Both the position numbers and the translations under genes were made by a program. From the NCBI RefSeq assembly GCF_001885585.1, contig NZ_LSRP01000001.1, positions 124,001 through 188,000 of the forward strand: DNA of 64,000 nt, in the 5' to 3' direction. This document shows, in pieces, positions 52,574-61,119 of this stretch. Source of the stretch: Pararhizobium antarcticum (GTDB lineage Bacteria > Pseudomonadota > Alphaproteobacteria > Rhizobiales > Rhizobiaceae). How positions within the stretch are numbered: the first letter of the stretch is position 1; every line of letters begins with the position of its first letter. The notes beneath the pieces were generated by a model. That model saw only the letters and a program-made list of their open reading frames with translations, had not been told where the DNA came from and made no database searches.

Positions 52574-53458
52574 TCAGCCCATGCGTTCCGAAGCGTAAGA
52601 GCCCGGGCTTGCCGGAAAGACAACGGTGCGATTGCCGTTGATGAAGGTGCGATTGTGGATATGGGCGTGCACCGCGCGGGCCAGAACCTGGCTCTCGACA
52701 TCGCGCCCGATCGAGACGTAATCCTCGGCCGACTGCGCATGGGTGATGCGGGCGATATCCTGCTCGATGATCGGACCCTCGTCGAGATCGGCCGTGACGT
52801 AATGCGCCGTTGCACCGATCAGCTTGACGCCGCGCTCATAGGCCTGCTTGTAGGGGTTGGCGCCCTTGAACGACGGCAGGAACGAGTGGTGGATGTTGAT
52901 GATCTTGCCGGACATTTTCTGGCACATCGAGTCCGACAGGATCTGCATATAACGGGCGAGCACGATCAGTTCCGTGCCGGTCTGTTCGACCACATCCATG
53001 ATGCGGGCTTCTGCCTGCGCCTTGTTGGCCTTCGTCACCGGGATATGGTGGAAGGGAATATCGTGGTTGACGACGACCTTCTGGTATTCGAAATGGTTGG
53101 AGACGACACCGACGATCTCGATCGGCAGCGCGCCGATCTTCCAGCGATAGAGAAGGTCGTTGAGGCAGTGGCCGAAGCGCGACACCATCAGCAGCACCTT
53201 CATCCGGTGTTCGCTGTCGCGAATGGCAGACTCCATGCCGAAGCGCACCTTGACGGCTTCAAACCCTTTTTCCAGCGTCTCCAGCGAAGTACCTTCCTGG
53301 CTGATGAAGGTCAGGCGCATGAAGAACAGACCGGTCTCCATATCGTCGAACTGGGAACTGTCGGTGATGTAGCAACCTTCTTCCGCGAGGTAACCGGTGA
53401 TCGCAGCGACGATGCCACGCGTGGATTTGCAGGAAACGGTGAGTACGTAGCTTTTCAT
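52574..53458 (-). CDS. purU: Formyltetrahydrofolate deformylase
   Basis: A 294-residue enzyme that hydrolyses 10-formyl-THF to formate and THF. An N-terminal ACT domain (residues about 1-80; YVLTVSCKSTRGIVAAITGYLAEEGCYI) precedes the formyltransferase fold, which shows NIHHSFLPSFKGANPYKQA and ATAHYVTADLDEGPII containing the catalytic Asn, His and Asp. It starts at MKSYVLTVSC. Next to the N-methylglutamate genes its job is most likely to remove C1 units released by demethylation. The 160-base gap after glnT contains the hairpin GCTGGC/GCCAGC (53488-53506) but no riboswitch that I recognise. Confidence 0.94.
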   Translation of the reverse strand: MKSYVLTVSCKSTRGIVAAITGYLAEEGCYITDSSQFDDMETGLFFMRLTFISQEGTSLETLEKGFEAVKVRFGMESAIRDSEHRMKVLLMVSRFGHCLNDLLYRWKIGALPIEIVGVVSNHFEYQKVVVNHDIPFHHIPVTKANKAQAEARIMDVVEQTGTELIVLARYMQILSDSMCQKMSGKIINIHHSFLPSFKGANPYKQAYERGVKLIGATAHYVTADLDEGPIIEQDIARITHAQSAEDYVSIGRDVESQVLARAVHAHIHNRTFINGNRTVVFPASPGSYASERMG

Positions 53459-53618
53459 CGGTGTCAGTCTCTTGGCTCGAGGTATTGGCTGGCACCACCG
53501 GCCAGCATCGTAAACGGAAGCTATCGCGCCGCTGGCCTGCCCGGCCATCCGTTTCGCGACATCGGATAGCAGGAACAGGCCATGGCGTCTCTTCTGAACT
53601 TCGAACGTGCCGCAACGC

Positions 53619-54926
53619 TCAGATATCGAGCGTCGTCTGTCGCTCCCACTCGGTAAACTGGGACGCGTACGTGTTCCACTCGAGATGTTTGAGCTTCAGA
53701 TAGGACGCGGAGAATTCATGCCCGAGCACGGCCTTCAGTTCCTCATCCTTGTCGTATTCGCGCAAGGCGTCCAGAAGGTTGAGCGGCAGTTTCGGCGCAT
53801 CCTTGATGGTATGCCCGTCCTTGTACATGTCGATATCATGGTGCGGACCGGGATCGGCATTGGTGCGAAGCCCCGAAAGACCGGCAGCGATGATGATCGC
53901 CTGCAGCAGATAGGGATTGACCGCGCCATCGGGCAGACGCAGTTCGAAACGGCCGGGCCCGGGCACGCGCACCATGTGGGTCCGGTTGTTGCCGGTCCAG
54001 GTCACCGAATTCGGCGCCCATGTCGCACCCGAGATCGTCCGCGGCGCATTGATCCGCTTGTAGGAATTGACGGTCGGGTTGGTGACGGCGGCCAGCGCAG
54101 AGGCGTGCTTCATGATGCCGCCGAGGAAGGTGCGGCCCTTGGCCGAAAGACCAAACGGCATGGCCTTGTCGGCAAATGCATTGGTCTTGCCTTCGAGATC
54201 CCAGACAGAAATATGGGCGTGGCAACCATTGCCGGTCAGGCCCTTGAAAGGCTTGGGCATGAACGTCGCCCGCAAACCATGCTTTTCGGCAATGGACTTG
54301 ACCATGAACTTGAAGAAAGAGTGTTTGTCGGCCGTCTGTAGCGCGTCGTCATACTCCCAGTTCATCTCGAACTGGCCATTCGCGTCCTCATGGTCGTTCT
54401 GGTACGGCTTCCAGCCGAGTTCGAGCATCGCATCGCAGATCTCGGCGATAACATCATAACGCCGCATCACCGCCTGCTGGTCGTAGCAGGGTTTTTCCGC
54501 CGTGTCGTATTCGTCCGAGATCACCGAACCATCCGGCGAAATCAGGAAAAATTCCGGCTCGACGCCGGTCTTGACGCGAAGCCCCTGCTCGGCGGCTTCG
54601 GCGACCAGTCTTTTCAGCAGAACGCGCGGCGCCTGCTCGACCGGTTTGTCATCCATGACACAATCGGCTGCAACCCAGGCGACGTCTTTCTTCCAGGGCA
54701 ACTGGATGGCGGAGGAGGCATCCGGCAGGGCAAACAAATCAGGGTGCGCCGGCGTCAGGTCCAGCCAGGTCGCGAAACCGGCAAAGCCAGCGCCATCCGC
54801 CTGCATGTCGGCGATCGCCTGCGTCGGCACGAGCTTGGCGCGCTGCGCACCGAACAGGTCCGTATAGCTGATCATGAAGTATTTTACGCCGCGCTCCTTG
54901 GCCCAGCTTGCGAGTTCCGTTGTCAT
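53619..54926 (-). CDS. glnT: Glutamine-synthetase-like ligase GlnT (gamma-glutamylmethylamide synthetase type)
   Basis: A 435-residue type III glutamine-synthetase-family ligase with metal/glutamate-site motifs VEPEFFLISPDG, NDHEDANGQFEMNW, GNGCHAHISVWD and the FELRLPDGAVNPYL segment. It lacks the adenylylation tyrosine region of GlnA. Placed with glxBCD and sox genes it most likely joins methylamine to glutamate (GmaS activity) rather than making glutamine; rhizobial annotation calls it glnT. It follows the OsmC gene by 32 bases. Confidence 0.9.
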   Translation of the reverse strand: MTTELASWAKERGVKYFMISYTDLFGAQRAKLVPTQAIADMQADGAGFAGFATWLDLTPAHPDLFALPDASSAIQLPWKKDVAWVAADCVMDDKPVEQAPRVLLKRLVAEAAEQGLRVKTGVEPEFFLISPDGSVISDEYDTAEKPCYDQQAVMRRYDVIAEICDAMLELGWKPYQNDHEDANGQFEMNWEYDDALQTADKHSFFKFMVKSIAEKHGLRATFMPKPFKGLTGNGCHAHISVWDLEGKTNAFADKAMPFGLSAKGRTFLGGIMKHASALAAVTNPTVNSYKRINAPRTISGATWAPNSVTWTGNNRTHMVRVPGPGRFELRLPDGAVNPYLLQAIIIAAGLSGLRTNADPGPHHDIDMYKDGHTIKDAPKLPLNLLDALREYDKDEELKAVLGHEFSASYLKLKHLEWNTYASQFTEWERQTTLDI

Positions 54927-54958
54927 GCAAGTTCCCCTGTGTGAAGGCTCTCTGGCCT

Positions 54959-55420
54959 TTAATCATGCGGCTCGCACCGAACCTCGGTGCGCACCGAATT
55001 GGCGATGAAGCATTCCTCATGCGCCTGATGGTGCAAGGCATCGACGACAGACCTTTCCGGCACATCGCCCTCCCAAGCGATGCGGGGCCGCAGCGTTACC
55101 CGGCTGACCCAGAAATGGCCCGACGCGTTCTTTTCCATCGCGCCTTCGGCCGTGTCGTCATAGCGATTGACCACCAGTCCCCGCTTTGCCGCGAGATAGA
55201 GGAAGCTCATCATGTGGCAGGACGAAAGACTGGCGACGAAGGCCTCTTCCGGATCGACCCCTGCCGGGTCGGAATAGCGCGGCACGACATGCGGTGATGA
55301 CGAGGCGCGAATGCTGACACCGCCATCAAACGACCAGGAATGGCCGCGGCTGTAGCGATTGTCGGTGAAGACCTCGCTATCGCCGCGTTCCCAGACGATG
55401 GTGGCGGTGTAATGGGCCAT
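54959..55420 (-). CDS. OsmC-family protein
   Basis: A 153-residue OsmC/Ohr-fold protein. One conserved cysteine is in FVASLSSCHMMSFLYLA, and the second position is in HEECFIANSV near the C terminus, giving the two-cysteine pattern of thiol peroxidases of this family. The N-terminal WSFDGGVSIRASSSPHVVP is characteristic of a subgroup. It starts at MAHYTATIVWERG, one base before the glxD stop and inside the glx-glnT transcription unit, which suggests a role tied to amine or formaldehyde metabolism or to peroxide produced by flavoenzymes. The precise substrate is unknown. Confidence 0.88.
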   Translation of the reverse strand: MAHYTATIVWERGDSEVFTDNRYSRGHSWSFDGGVSIRASSSPHVVPRYSDPAGVDPEEAFVASLSSCHMMSFLYLAAKRGLVVNRYDDTAEGAMEKNASGHFWVSRVTLRPRIAWEGDVPERSVVDALHHQAHEECFIANSVRTEVRCEPHD

Positions 55421-55421
55421 G

Positions 55422-56750
55422 TCAGAAGCCGCCTTTTCCAGGGATCCAGCTGGTCCCGGCGAGCGGCACCTGCGCCATCGCGGAGGCTTCAAGGGTAAGA
55501 GCGACGAGGTCTTCCGGCTCCAGATTGTGGAGATGGTTCTTGCCGCAGGCGCGCGCGATCGTCTGCGCCTCCAGCGTCATCACCTTGAGATAGTTGGCCA
55601 GGCGGCGACCGGCCGCAACCGGATCGAGACGCTTGGCAAGCTCCGGATCCTGCGTCGTGATGCCGGCCGGATCCTTGCCCTCGTGCCAGTCGTCATAGGC
55701 ACCTGCCGTTGTTCCCAGCTTCTGATATTCTTCTTCCCAATGCGGATCGTTGTCGCCGATGGCAACGAGGGCCGCCGTGCCGATCGCGACTGCATCGGCA
55801 CCAAGCGCTAAGGCCTTGGCGACGTCGGCACCTGAGCGGACACCGCCGGAGATGATCAGTTGCACCTTGCGATGCATACCGAGATCCTGCAGCGCCTGGA
55901 CGGCCGGTCGAATGCAGGCGAGTGTCGGCAAGCCGACATTCTCGATAAAGACGTCCTGCGTTGCCGCCGTTCCGCCCTGCATGCCGTCGAGCACGACCAC
56001 ATCGGCACCGGCCTTCACGGCAAGTGCCGTGTCGTAGTACGGCCGCGAACCGCCGACCTTGATATAGATCGGCTTTTGCCAGTCGGTGATTTCCCGCAGC
56101 TCGAGGATCTTGATTTCCAGATCGTCCGGGCCAGTCCAGTCCGGATGACGGCAGGCCGAGCGCTGGTCGATGCCTTTCGGCAGGTTGCGCATATGAGCGA
56201 CGCGATCGGAAATTTTCTGGCCAAGCAGCATGCCGCCACCACCGGGCTTAGCGCCCTGACCGATGACGATCTCGATTGCATCCGCACGACGCAAGTCTTT
56301 CGGGTTCATGCCGTAGCGCGACGGCAGATACTGATAGACGAGCATTTCGGAATGTCCGCGCTCTTCGTCCGTCATGCCGCCATCGCCCGTGGTGGTCGAC
56401 GTTCCGGCGATCGTCGCACCCCGGCCAAGCGCCTCCTTGGCATTGCCGGACAGCGCGCCGAAGCTCATGCCGGCAATCGTGATCGGTGTCTTCAGGACAA
56501 TCGGCTTCTTGGCAAAGCGCGTTCCAAGCACGACGCTCGTGTCACATTTCTCGCGGTAGCCTTCGAGCGGATAACGCGAGATCGACGCGCCCAGGAACAG
56601 CAGATCATCGAAATGCGGAACCTTGCGCTTGGTGCCGCCACCGCGAATATCATAGATGCCGGTTGCCGCCGCACGGCGGATTTCGGCCATCGTATAGTCA
56701 TCGAACGTGGCGGACTTGCGCGGCGGGGTATAGGGGTTCTGATAGCTCAT
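55422..56750 (-). CDS. glxD: Glutamate-synthase-like FMN subunit (N-methylglutamate synthase subunit)
   Basis: A 442-residue GltB central/FMN-domain homologue in the GlxD/MgsC group. The barrel shows KTPITIAGMSFGALSGNAKEALGRGA, GQGAKPGGGGMLLGQKIS, VVVLDGMQGGTAATQDVF and GGVRSGADVAKALALGADAVAIG for FMN phosphate. With GlxB (amidotransferase-like) and GlxC (beta-helix) it reconstitutes a split glutamate synthase that forms N-methylglutamate from gamma-glutamylmethylamide. Fourteen bases separate it from glxC. Confidence 0.92.
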   Translation of the reverse strand: MSYQNPYTPPRKSATFDDYTMAEIRRAAATGIYDIRGGGTKRKVPHFDDLLFLGASISRYPLEGYREKCDTSVVLGTRFAKKPIVLKTPITIAGMSFGALSGNAKEALGRGATIAGTSTTTGDGGMTDEERGHSEMLVYQYLPSRYGMNPKDLRRADAIEIVIGQGAKPGGGGMLLGQKISDRVAHMRNLPKGIDQRSACRHPDWTGPDDLEIKILELREITDWQKPIYIKVGGSRPYYDTALAVKAGADVVVLDGMQGGTAATQDVFIENVGLPTLACIRPAVQALQDLGMHRKVQLIISGGVRSGADVAKALALGADAVAIGTAALVAIGDNDPHWEEEYQKLGTTAGAYDDWHEGKDPAGITTQDPELAKRLDPVAAGRRLANYLKVMTLEAQTIARACGKNHLHNLEPEDLVALTLEASAMAQVPLAGTSWIPGKGGF

Positions 56751-56764
56751 GGAATGTCCCTGCC

Positions 56765-57451
56765 TTAATACGCTTCGGCGTTGTCGATGTTGAAATTGTA
56801 GAGCTTGCGGGCAGACCCGTAGCGCTTGAATTCTTCCGGCCTGGCGTCGGCAATACCGGCCTTTTCCAGAAGGTCTGCAAGCAGCTTCAGGTGCTTCGGC
56901 TTCATCTCTTTCTCGATGCAGTCCGCGCCGAGGCTCTTGACCTCGCCGCGCACGAAAAGCTTGGCCTCGTAGATGGAATCGCCAAGTGCTTCGCCGGCGT
57001 TGCCGAGCACGACGAGATGGCCGGATTGTCCCATGAAGGCGGACATATGGCCGATATTGCCCTGGACGACGATATCGATGCCCTTCATCGAAATCCCGCA
57101 GCGCGAGGCTGCATTGCCCTTGATGACCAAAAGGCCACCGCGACCCGTTGCACCTGCATACTGGCTGGCATCCCCCTCGATAACCACAGTGCCGGACATC
57201 ATGTTTTCCGCAACGCCCGGACCGGCCGAGCCGTGCACGGTAACGGTGCCGCCATCATTCATGCCGGCGCAGTAATAGCCGACGCTGCCATGCACCTCGA
57301 CGACCACGGGCTGGTCGATACCGACGGCAACGGAATGGCTGCCGCGCGGATTGACCACCTCGAAATTCGTATCGTTGGTGCCGGGGGCAAGGGTGTGAAG
57401 TGCGCTGTTCAATTCGCGCAATGGTGTTGTGGCAAGGTCGAAAACGCGCAT
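56765..57451 (-). CDS. glxC: Glutamate-synthase-like GXGXG subunit (N-methylglutamate synthase subunit)
   Basis: A 228-residue right-handed beta-helix protein equal to the C-terminal domain of GltB. The repeating glycine pattern appears in GSVGYYCAGMNDGGTVTVHG, GPGVAENMMSGTVVIEGDAS, GRGGLLVIKGNAASRCG and GQSGHLVVLGNAGEALGDSIYEA. I start at MRVFDLATTPLREL; a GTG at 57487, two bases after glxB, would add twelve residues. It is a structural or channel subunit of the split synthase. Confidence 0.9.
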   Translation of the reverse strand: MRVFDLATTPLRELNSALHTLAPGTNDTNFEVVNPRGSHSVAVGIDQPVVVEVHGSVGYYCAGMNDGGTVTVHGSAGPGVAENMMSGTVVIEGDASQYAGATGRGGLLVIKGNAASRCGISMKGIDIVVQGNIGHMSAFMGQSGHLVVLGNAGEALGDSIYEAKLFVRGEVKSLGADCIEKEMKPKHLKLLADLLEKAGIADARPEEFKRYGSARKLYNFNIDNAEAY

Positions 57452-57489
57452 CGCATCCAGACTTTCTCGTTGTAAACTGACATTCACGT

Positions 57490-58395
57490 TCAGGCGGCCT
57501 TTTCATGATCCCAGAAATAGACGGTCGCCGGCTCCGGCTCCCAGACACGCGCGCCCTCGATACCCGGCAGGTTGACGAGCGCCCGGTATTCGGATCCGAA
57601 GGCAATATACTGGTCGGTTTCGGCCATGACGGCCGGCTTGCAGGCGATCGGATCGCGGACCACGCCGAAACCGGACTTGGTGCCGACGACGAAGGTGAAA
57701 AAGCCATCGAGATCGTCGAGCGCGCCGGTCAGCGCCTGGCCGAGGTCCTTGCCCTTGGCCATTTCGGCCGTGAGATAGGCGGCCGCGACTTCCGAGTCAT
57801 TCTGCGTCTCGAAGGTCATGCCTTCGCGCACCAGTTCGCGGCGCAGGTTGTTGTGATTGGACAGCGAGCCGTTATGCACCAGGCACTGGTCCGCACCGGT
57901 CGAAAACGGATGGGCGCCGAGCGTGGTCACCGCCGATTCCGTGGCCATGCGCGTGTGGCCAATGCCATGGGTTCCGCCCATCGCACGGATGCCGAAGCGG
58001 GACACGACATCCCTGGGCAGGCCGACTTCCTTGTAGATCTCGACACTGTCGCCCGAGCCCATGACGCGAATATCCGGGCGCTCCTGCGCAAGCAATTCGC
58101 GAACAGCGGTTGCCAGTGCGGAACTTGCCTCGATAACGGCATGCGTGCTTTTCAGCTCGACCGTGACGCTGGCGTCAACCGGCTTCAGCAGCGCTTCCAG
58201 CCCGGCAAAATCCGCAGCCGGCTTGGCCGACTGGACCGTCAACTTCGCACGCCCCACTGACGGCGTACCATAAATGGCAATGCCGGCGCTGTCAGGGCCA
58301 CGGTCGGTCATGGTGACCAGCATATCGGACAGCATGTCGCCGAGTTTCGGCTCCAGGCTCTTGTCCTTCAAAAACAATCCGACAATTCCGCACAT
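57490..58395 (-). CDS. glxB: Class II glutamine amidotransferase-like subunit (N-methylglutamate synthase subunit)
   Basis: A 301-residue N-terminal-nucleophile amidotransferase with catalytic Cys2 in MCGIVGLFLKD. GGTHGIGHTRMATESAVTTLGAHPF and CLVHNGSLSNHNNLRRELVREG carry the glutamine-site residues. It should release methylamine (or ammonia) from gamma-glutamylmethylamide for the FMN subunit. It is the first gene of the glxB-C-D-osmC-glnT-purU unit; the 178-base divergent gap to vapB contains AT-rich sequence. Confidence 0.92.
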   Translation of the reverse strand: MCGIVGLFLKDKSLEPKLGDMLSDMLVTMTDRGPDSAGIAIYGTPSVGRAKLTVQSAKPAADFAGLEALLKPVDASVTVELKSTHAVIEASSALATAVRELLAQERPDIRVMGSGDSVEIYKEVGLPRDVVSRFGIRAMGGTHGIGHTRMATESAVTTLGAHPFSTGADQCLVHNGSLSNHNNLRRELVREGMTFETQNDSEVAAAYLTAEMAKGKDLGQALTGALDDLDGFFTFVVGTKSGFGVVRDPIACKPAVMAETDQYIAFGSEYRALVNLPGIEGARVWEPEPATVYFWDHEKAA

Positions 58396-58462
58396 GGGGG
58401 AAGATCCTTCGTTTCATCGATGAAAGAGGGATAGCAGCTGTGTTTTGAATTTTCAACTGTGA

Positions 58463-58816
<354 letters not shown>

Positions 58817-58831
58817 GGCGGGACGCGGGGT

Positions 58832-59254
58832 ATGTTGTACATCGACACGTCCGTGCTTGTCGCAGCTCTGACGGCGGAGGCTCGGTCTTCAGACATACAA
58901 ATATGGCTTTCCGAACAATCCCCTGGGGAGCTTGCGATCAGCGATTGGACGATCACAGAATTTTCGTCTGCCCTGTCCATCAAAATGCGCACCGGCCAGT
59001 TGGCGCTCGATCAGCGGAACAGGTCGCTGGCTGGGTTTAGTCGGCTCATCTCGGAATCCTTCGATGTCTTCAGCATTTCGGCTTTTCATTTTCGTGCAGC
59101 TGCAAGGCTTGCCGATCGTTTTTCGTTGAACCTGAGGGCCGGCGACGCATTGCACGTGACGATTGCCTTGGAGCACGGAGCAACGCTGTGCACGCTCGAT
59201 CAGCGATTGGCGGCTGCGGGACCGGAAATCGGTGCGGCAACGATGCTGCTATAG
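58832..59254 (+). CDS. vapC: PIN-domain ribonuclease toxin VapC
   Basis: A 140-residue PIN-fold nuclease. The four acidic metal ligands are visible as Asp5 (YIDTSVLV), Glu43 (ITEFSSAL), Asp105 (RAGDALH) and Asp123 (TLDQRL). It is expected to cleave tRNA or rRNA when the antitoxin is degraded. Its GC content looks lower than that of its neighbours, which fits mobile acquisition. It ends 22 bases before the convergent XRE regulator. Confidence 0.9.
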   Translation: MLYIDTSVLVAALTAEARSSDIQIWLSEQSPGELAISDWTITEFSSALSIKMRTGQLALDQRNRSLAGFSRLISESFDVFSISAFHFRAAARLADRFSLNLRAGDALHVTIALEHGATLCTLDQRLAAAGPEIGAATMLL

Positions 59255-59276
59255 AGAGTGTCGGCCCCGCCGCGAC

Positions 59277-59972
59277 TTACATTCCCTGCTTCTGCGGATA
59301 GGAAATGATCGACAGATAGCGGATCGGCAGTTTCACCAGTTCTTCCGGACCATGGCGGGCGTCGGCATCGAAGAACAGGCTGTCGCCGGGCGCCATGCTG
59401 AAGAGCCGGTCGCCATGGCGATAGACCACCTCGCCTTCCAGCATATAAAGGAACTCCATGCCTTCATGCTGAAATGCAGGAAACGTATCGGAATTGGCGC
59501 TGAGCGTAATGAGATAGGGTTCGACGACGACGCCGGCCGTGTTGTTGTCGATATGGCCGAGCAGCTTGTACTGGTGGCCGGCACGCGTCCCGCGCCGTTC
59601 GAGCTCCACCCCCTCGCCAGCTTTGACGAAGACAGCGTTGCGCGGCTCCTCATAACGCCGGAAAAACGCAGTGACCGGCACGCCGAGCGCCCGCGACAGG
59701 GACTGTAGCGTTGTCAGCGACGGCGAAATATTGCCGTTTTCGATCTTCGACAGCATGCCGAGCGAAATGCCGGTCGCCGTTGCCAGATCCGTGACGGTGA
59801 TGCCAAGCTTCTTGCGGAAGGCACGAACCTCATGGCCGATGGCGATTTCAAGATTGTTTTCCTTGGGTTCGCGCAGCGCGTGCGGGTCCTGCAGGAAAGC
59901 CGCCTTCAGGGCTGGCCGCTCATCATCGGTCGTGCGGCCGATATCAATCTCTTTCGCCTTGCCTTTCGCCAT
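59277..59972 (-). CDS. XRE-family regulator with C-terminal cupin
   Basis: A 231-residue regulator. The helix-turn-helix is at residues about 43-105 (IGHEVRAFRKKLGITVTDLATATGISLGMLSKIENGNISPSLTTLQSLSRAL), and a cupin domain follows at about 150-225 (HEGMEFLYMLEGEVVYRHGDRLFSMAPGDSLFFDADARHGPEEL). Such proteins often sense amines, polyamines or related metabolites. The position between the two halves of the N-methylglutamate locus suggests it controls them. A long inverted repeat in its own promoter may be an autoregulatory site. Confidence 0.9.
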   Translation of the reverse strand: MAKGKAKEIDIGRTTDDERPALKAAFLQDPHALREPKENNLEIAIGHEVRAFRKKLGITVTDLATATGISLGMLSKIENGNISPSLTTLQSLSRALGVPVTAFFRRYEEPRNAVFVKAGEGVELERRGTRAGHQYKLLGHIDNNTAGVVVEPYLITLSANSDTFPAFQHEGMEFLYMLEGEVVYRHGDRLFSMAPGDSLFFDADARHGPEELVKLPIRYLSIISYPQKQGM

Positions 59973-59997
59973 GCCGGCTGTGCCCTTTCTTCTTTGA

Positions 59998-60037
59998 GTT
60001 GAGAAAAAGATTATCCTGAGAGTGAAATTTTCTCAAC
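59998..60037. repeat. Inverted repeat upstream of the XRE-cupin gene
   Basis: GTTGAGAAAA (59998-60007) and TTTTCTCAAC (60028-60037) are perfect ten-base complements 20 bases apart, starting 26 bases before the XRE start codon. A related half, TTTTCAAC, lies in the glxB promoter gap at 58450-58457. The likely role is an operator for the XRE protein. Confidence 0.5.
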
Positions 60038-60060
60038 CGTCAAGAAATTATCCACATGCG

Positions 60061-61029
60061 CTATCCGGCTTGGCCCTGGCGGCTGTCACGCGGCGCGTTT
60101 CCAAAAGTTGTGTGGTAGCTGCGGGAAAAATGTCCGGCGCTGGAAAAGCCTGTGGCAAAGGCGATTTCTGAGATCGAGAGCGGGCTTTGTTGCAGCAGAC
60201 GACGGGCATGATCGAGCCGGATCTTGCGGTATTCGATCAGGAAGGATGACTGCATATGGCTGGCAAACAACCGGTCGAGATGGCGCGGCGAGACACCGGC
60301 AAGGGCCGCCATCGCCTGTCGATCCAGAGGCGCCTCGATCGTCGTTTCCATCTTTTCCAGAACAGCCAGCAGGCCCGGATGGTTGACACGATAGCGCTCG
60401 GCCAGCGACGCGCGCTGCGGCGCGCTCGAGCTTTCGACATGGGTATGCAGATACCAGTCACTGACCCGGCGCGCAAAATCAGAGCCCATGCGTTCCGCGA
60501 TCAGCGCGTGCATCATATCGAGCGGCGCGACGCCGCCACCGCAGGTGATGCGATTGCCGTCGAGCACATAGCGCGCCTGCCGCGGCAAAAGCGCGGGAAA
60601 CGCCTCCATCAAGGCCGGCGCGTGCTGCCAGTGAAGGGTGAAGTCACGATCCCTCAGCAAGCCGGCTGCAGCCATCACATAGGGACCGCCGGAAATGCCG
60701 CCGATGCGGACACCATCCCGGGCCAACTGGCGAAGGCAGGCAAGCACGGCAGGCACCTCCCAATCGACCGGCGTACCGCCGGCGCAGACGAACACCATGT
60801 TGAGATCGGCGCCCCGCCCCGGCAACGGCTCGGCTGGCACGGGGATAGACGATGATGTCAGGGCTTTATCACCCTCGGCGACATGGTTGGACAGTAAATA
60901 GATATCGCGTCCGGCCAGCAAATTGGCAGCACGCAGGGGCTCGACGGCCGAAGCATAGGACATCAGCGCAAACCCCGGCAGGAGGATGAAACCGATCTTC
61001 TGGACGTTTGCCCGGTCTTCTTTCAGCAT
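60061..61029 (-). CDS. glxA: GlxA-family AraC transcriptional regulator
   Basis: A 322-residue regulator with an N-terminal DJ-1/PfpI-like amidotransferase fold (residues about 10-190; VQKIGFILLPGFALMSYASAVEPLRAAN, CGGGVAPLDMMHALI) and a C-terminal AraC helix-turn-helix pair (about 215-315; LAGVSPRHLDRLFASHMQSSFLIEYRKIRLDHARRLL, ISEIAFATGFSSAGHFSRSYHTTFG). This architecture is typical of activators of glycine-betaine, sarcosine and related amine catabolism. It is divergent from soxB with a 90-base gap and so likely activates the sox genes. Confidence 0.92.
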   Translation of the reverse strand: MLKEDRANVQKIGFILLPGFALMSYASAVEPLRAANLLAGRDIYLLSNHVAEGDKALTSSSIPVPAEPLPGRGADLNMVFVCAGGTPVDWEVPAVLACLRQLARDGVRIGGISGGPYVMAAAGLLRDRDFTLHWQHAPALMEAFPALLPRQARYVLDGNRITCGGGVAPLDMMHALIAERMGSDFARRVSDWYLHTHVESSSAPQRASLAERYRVNHPGLLAVLEKMETTIEAPLDRQAMAALAGVSPRHLDRLFASHMQSSFLIEYRKIRLDHARRLLQQSPLSISEIAFATGFSSAGHFSRSYHTTFGNAPRDSRQGQAG

Positions 61030-61119
61030 GTCTCATTCATGCTTTAATTCGTCCCCTTTCTGCAAGTGCCAATTTGCAGGCCTGTCATGATGGCGATCTG
61101 CTTTCACGGTGATCCGATC

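Noticed and set aside
53459-53618. Possible riboswitch in the 160-base gap before purU
   Set aside because: A GCTGGC/GCCAGC hairpin exists, but no glycine, SAM or THF aptamer core was recognised.
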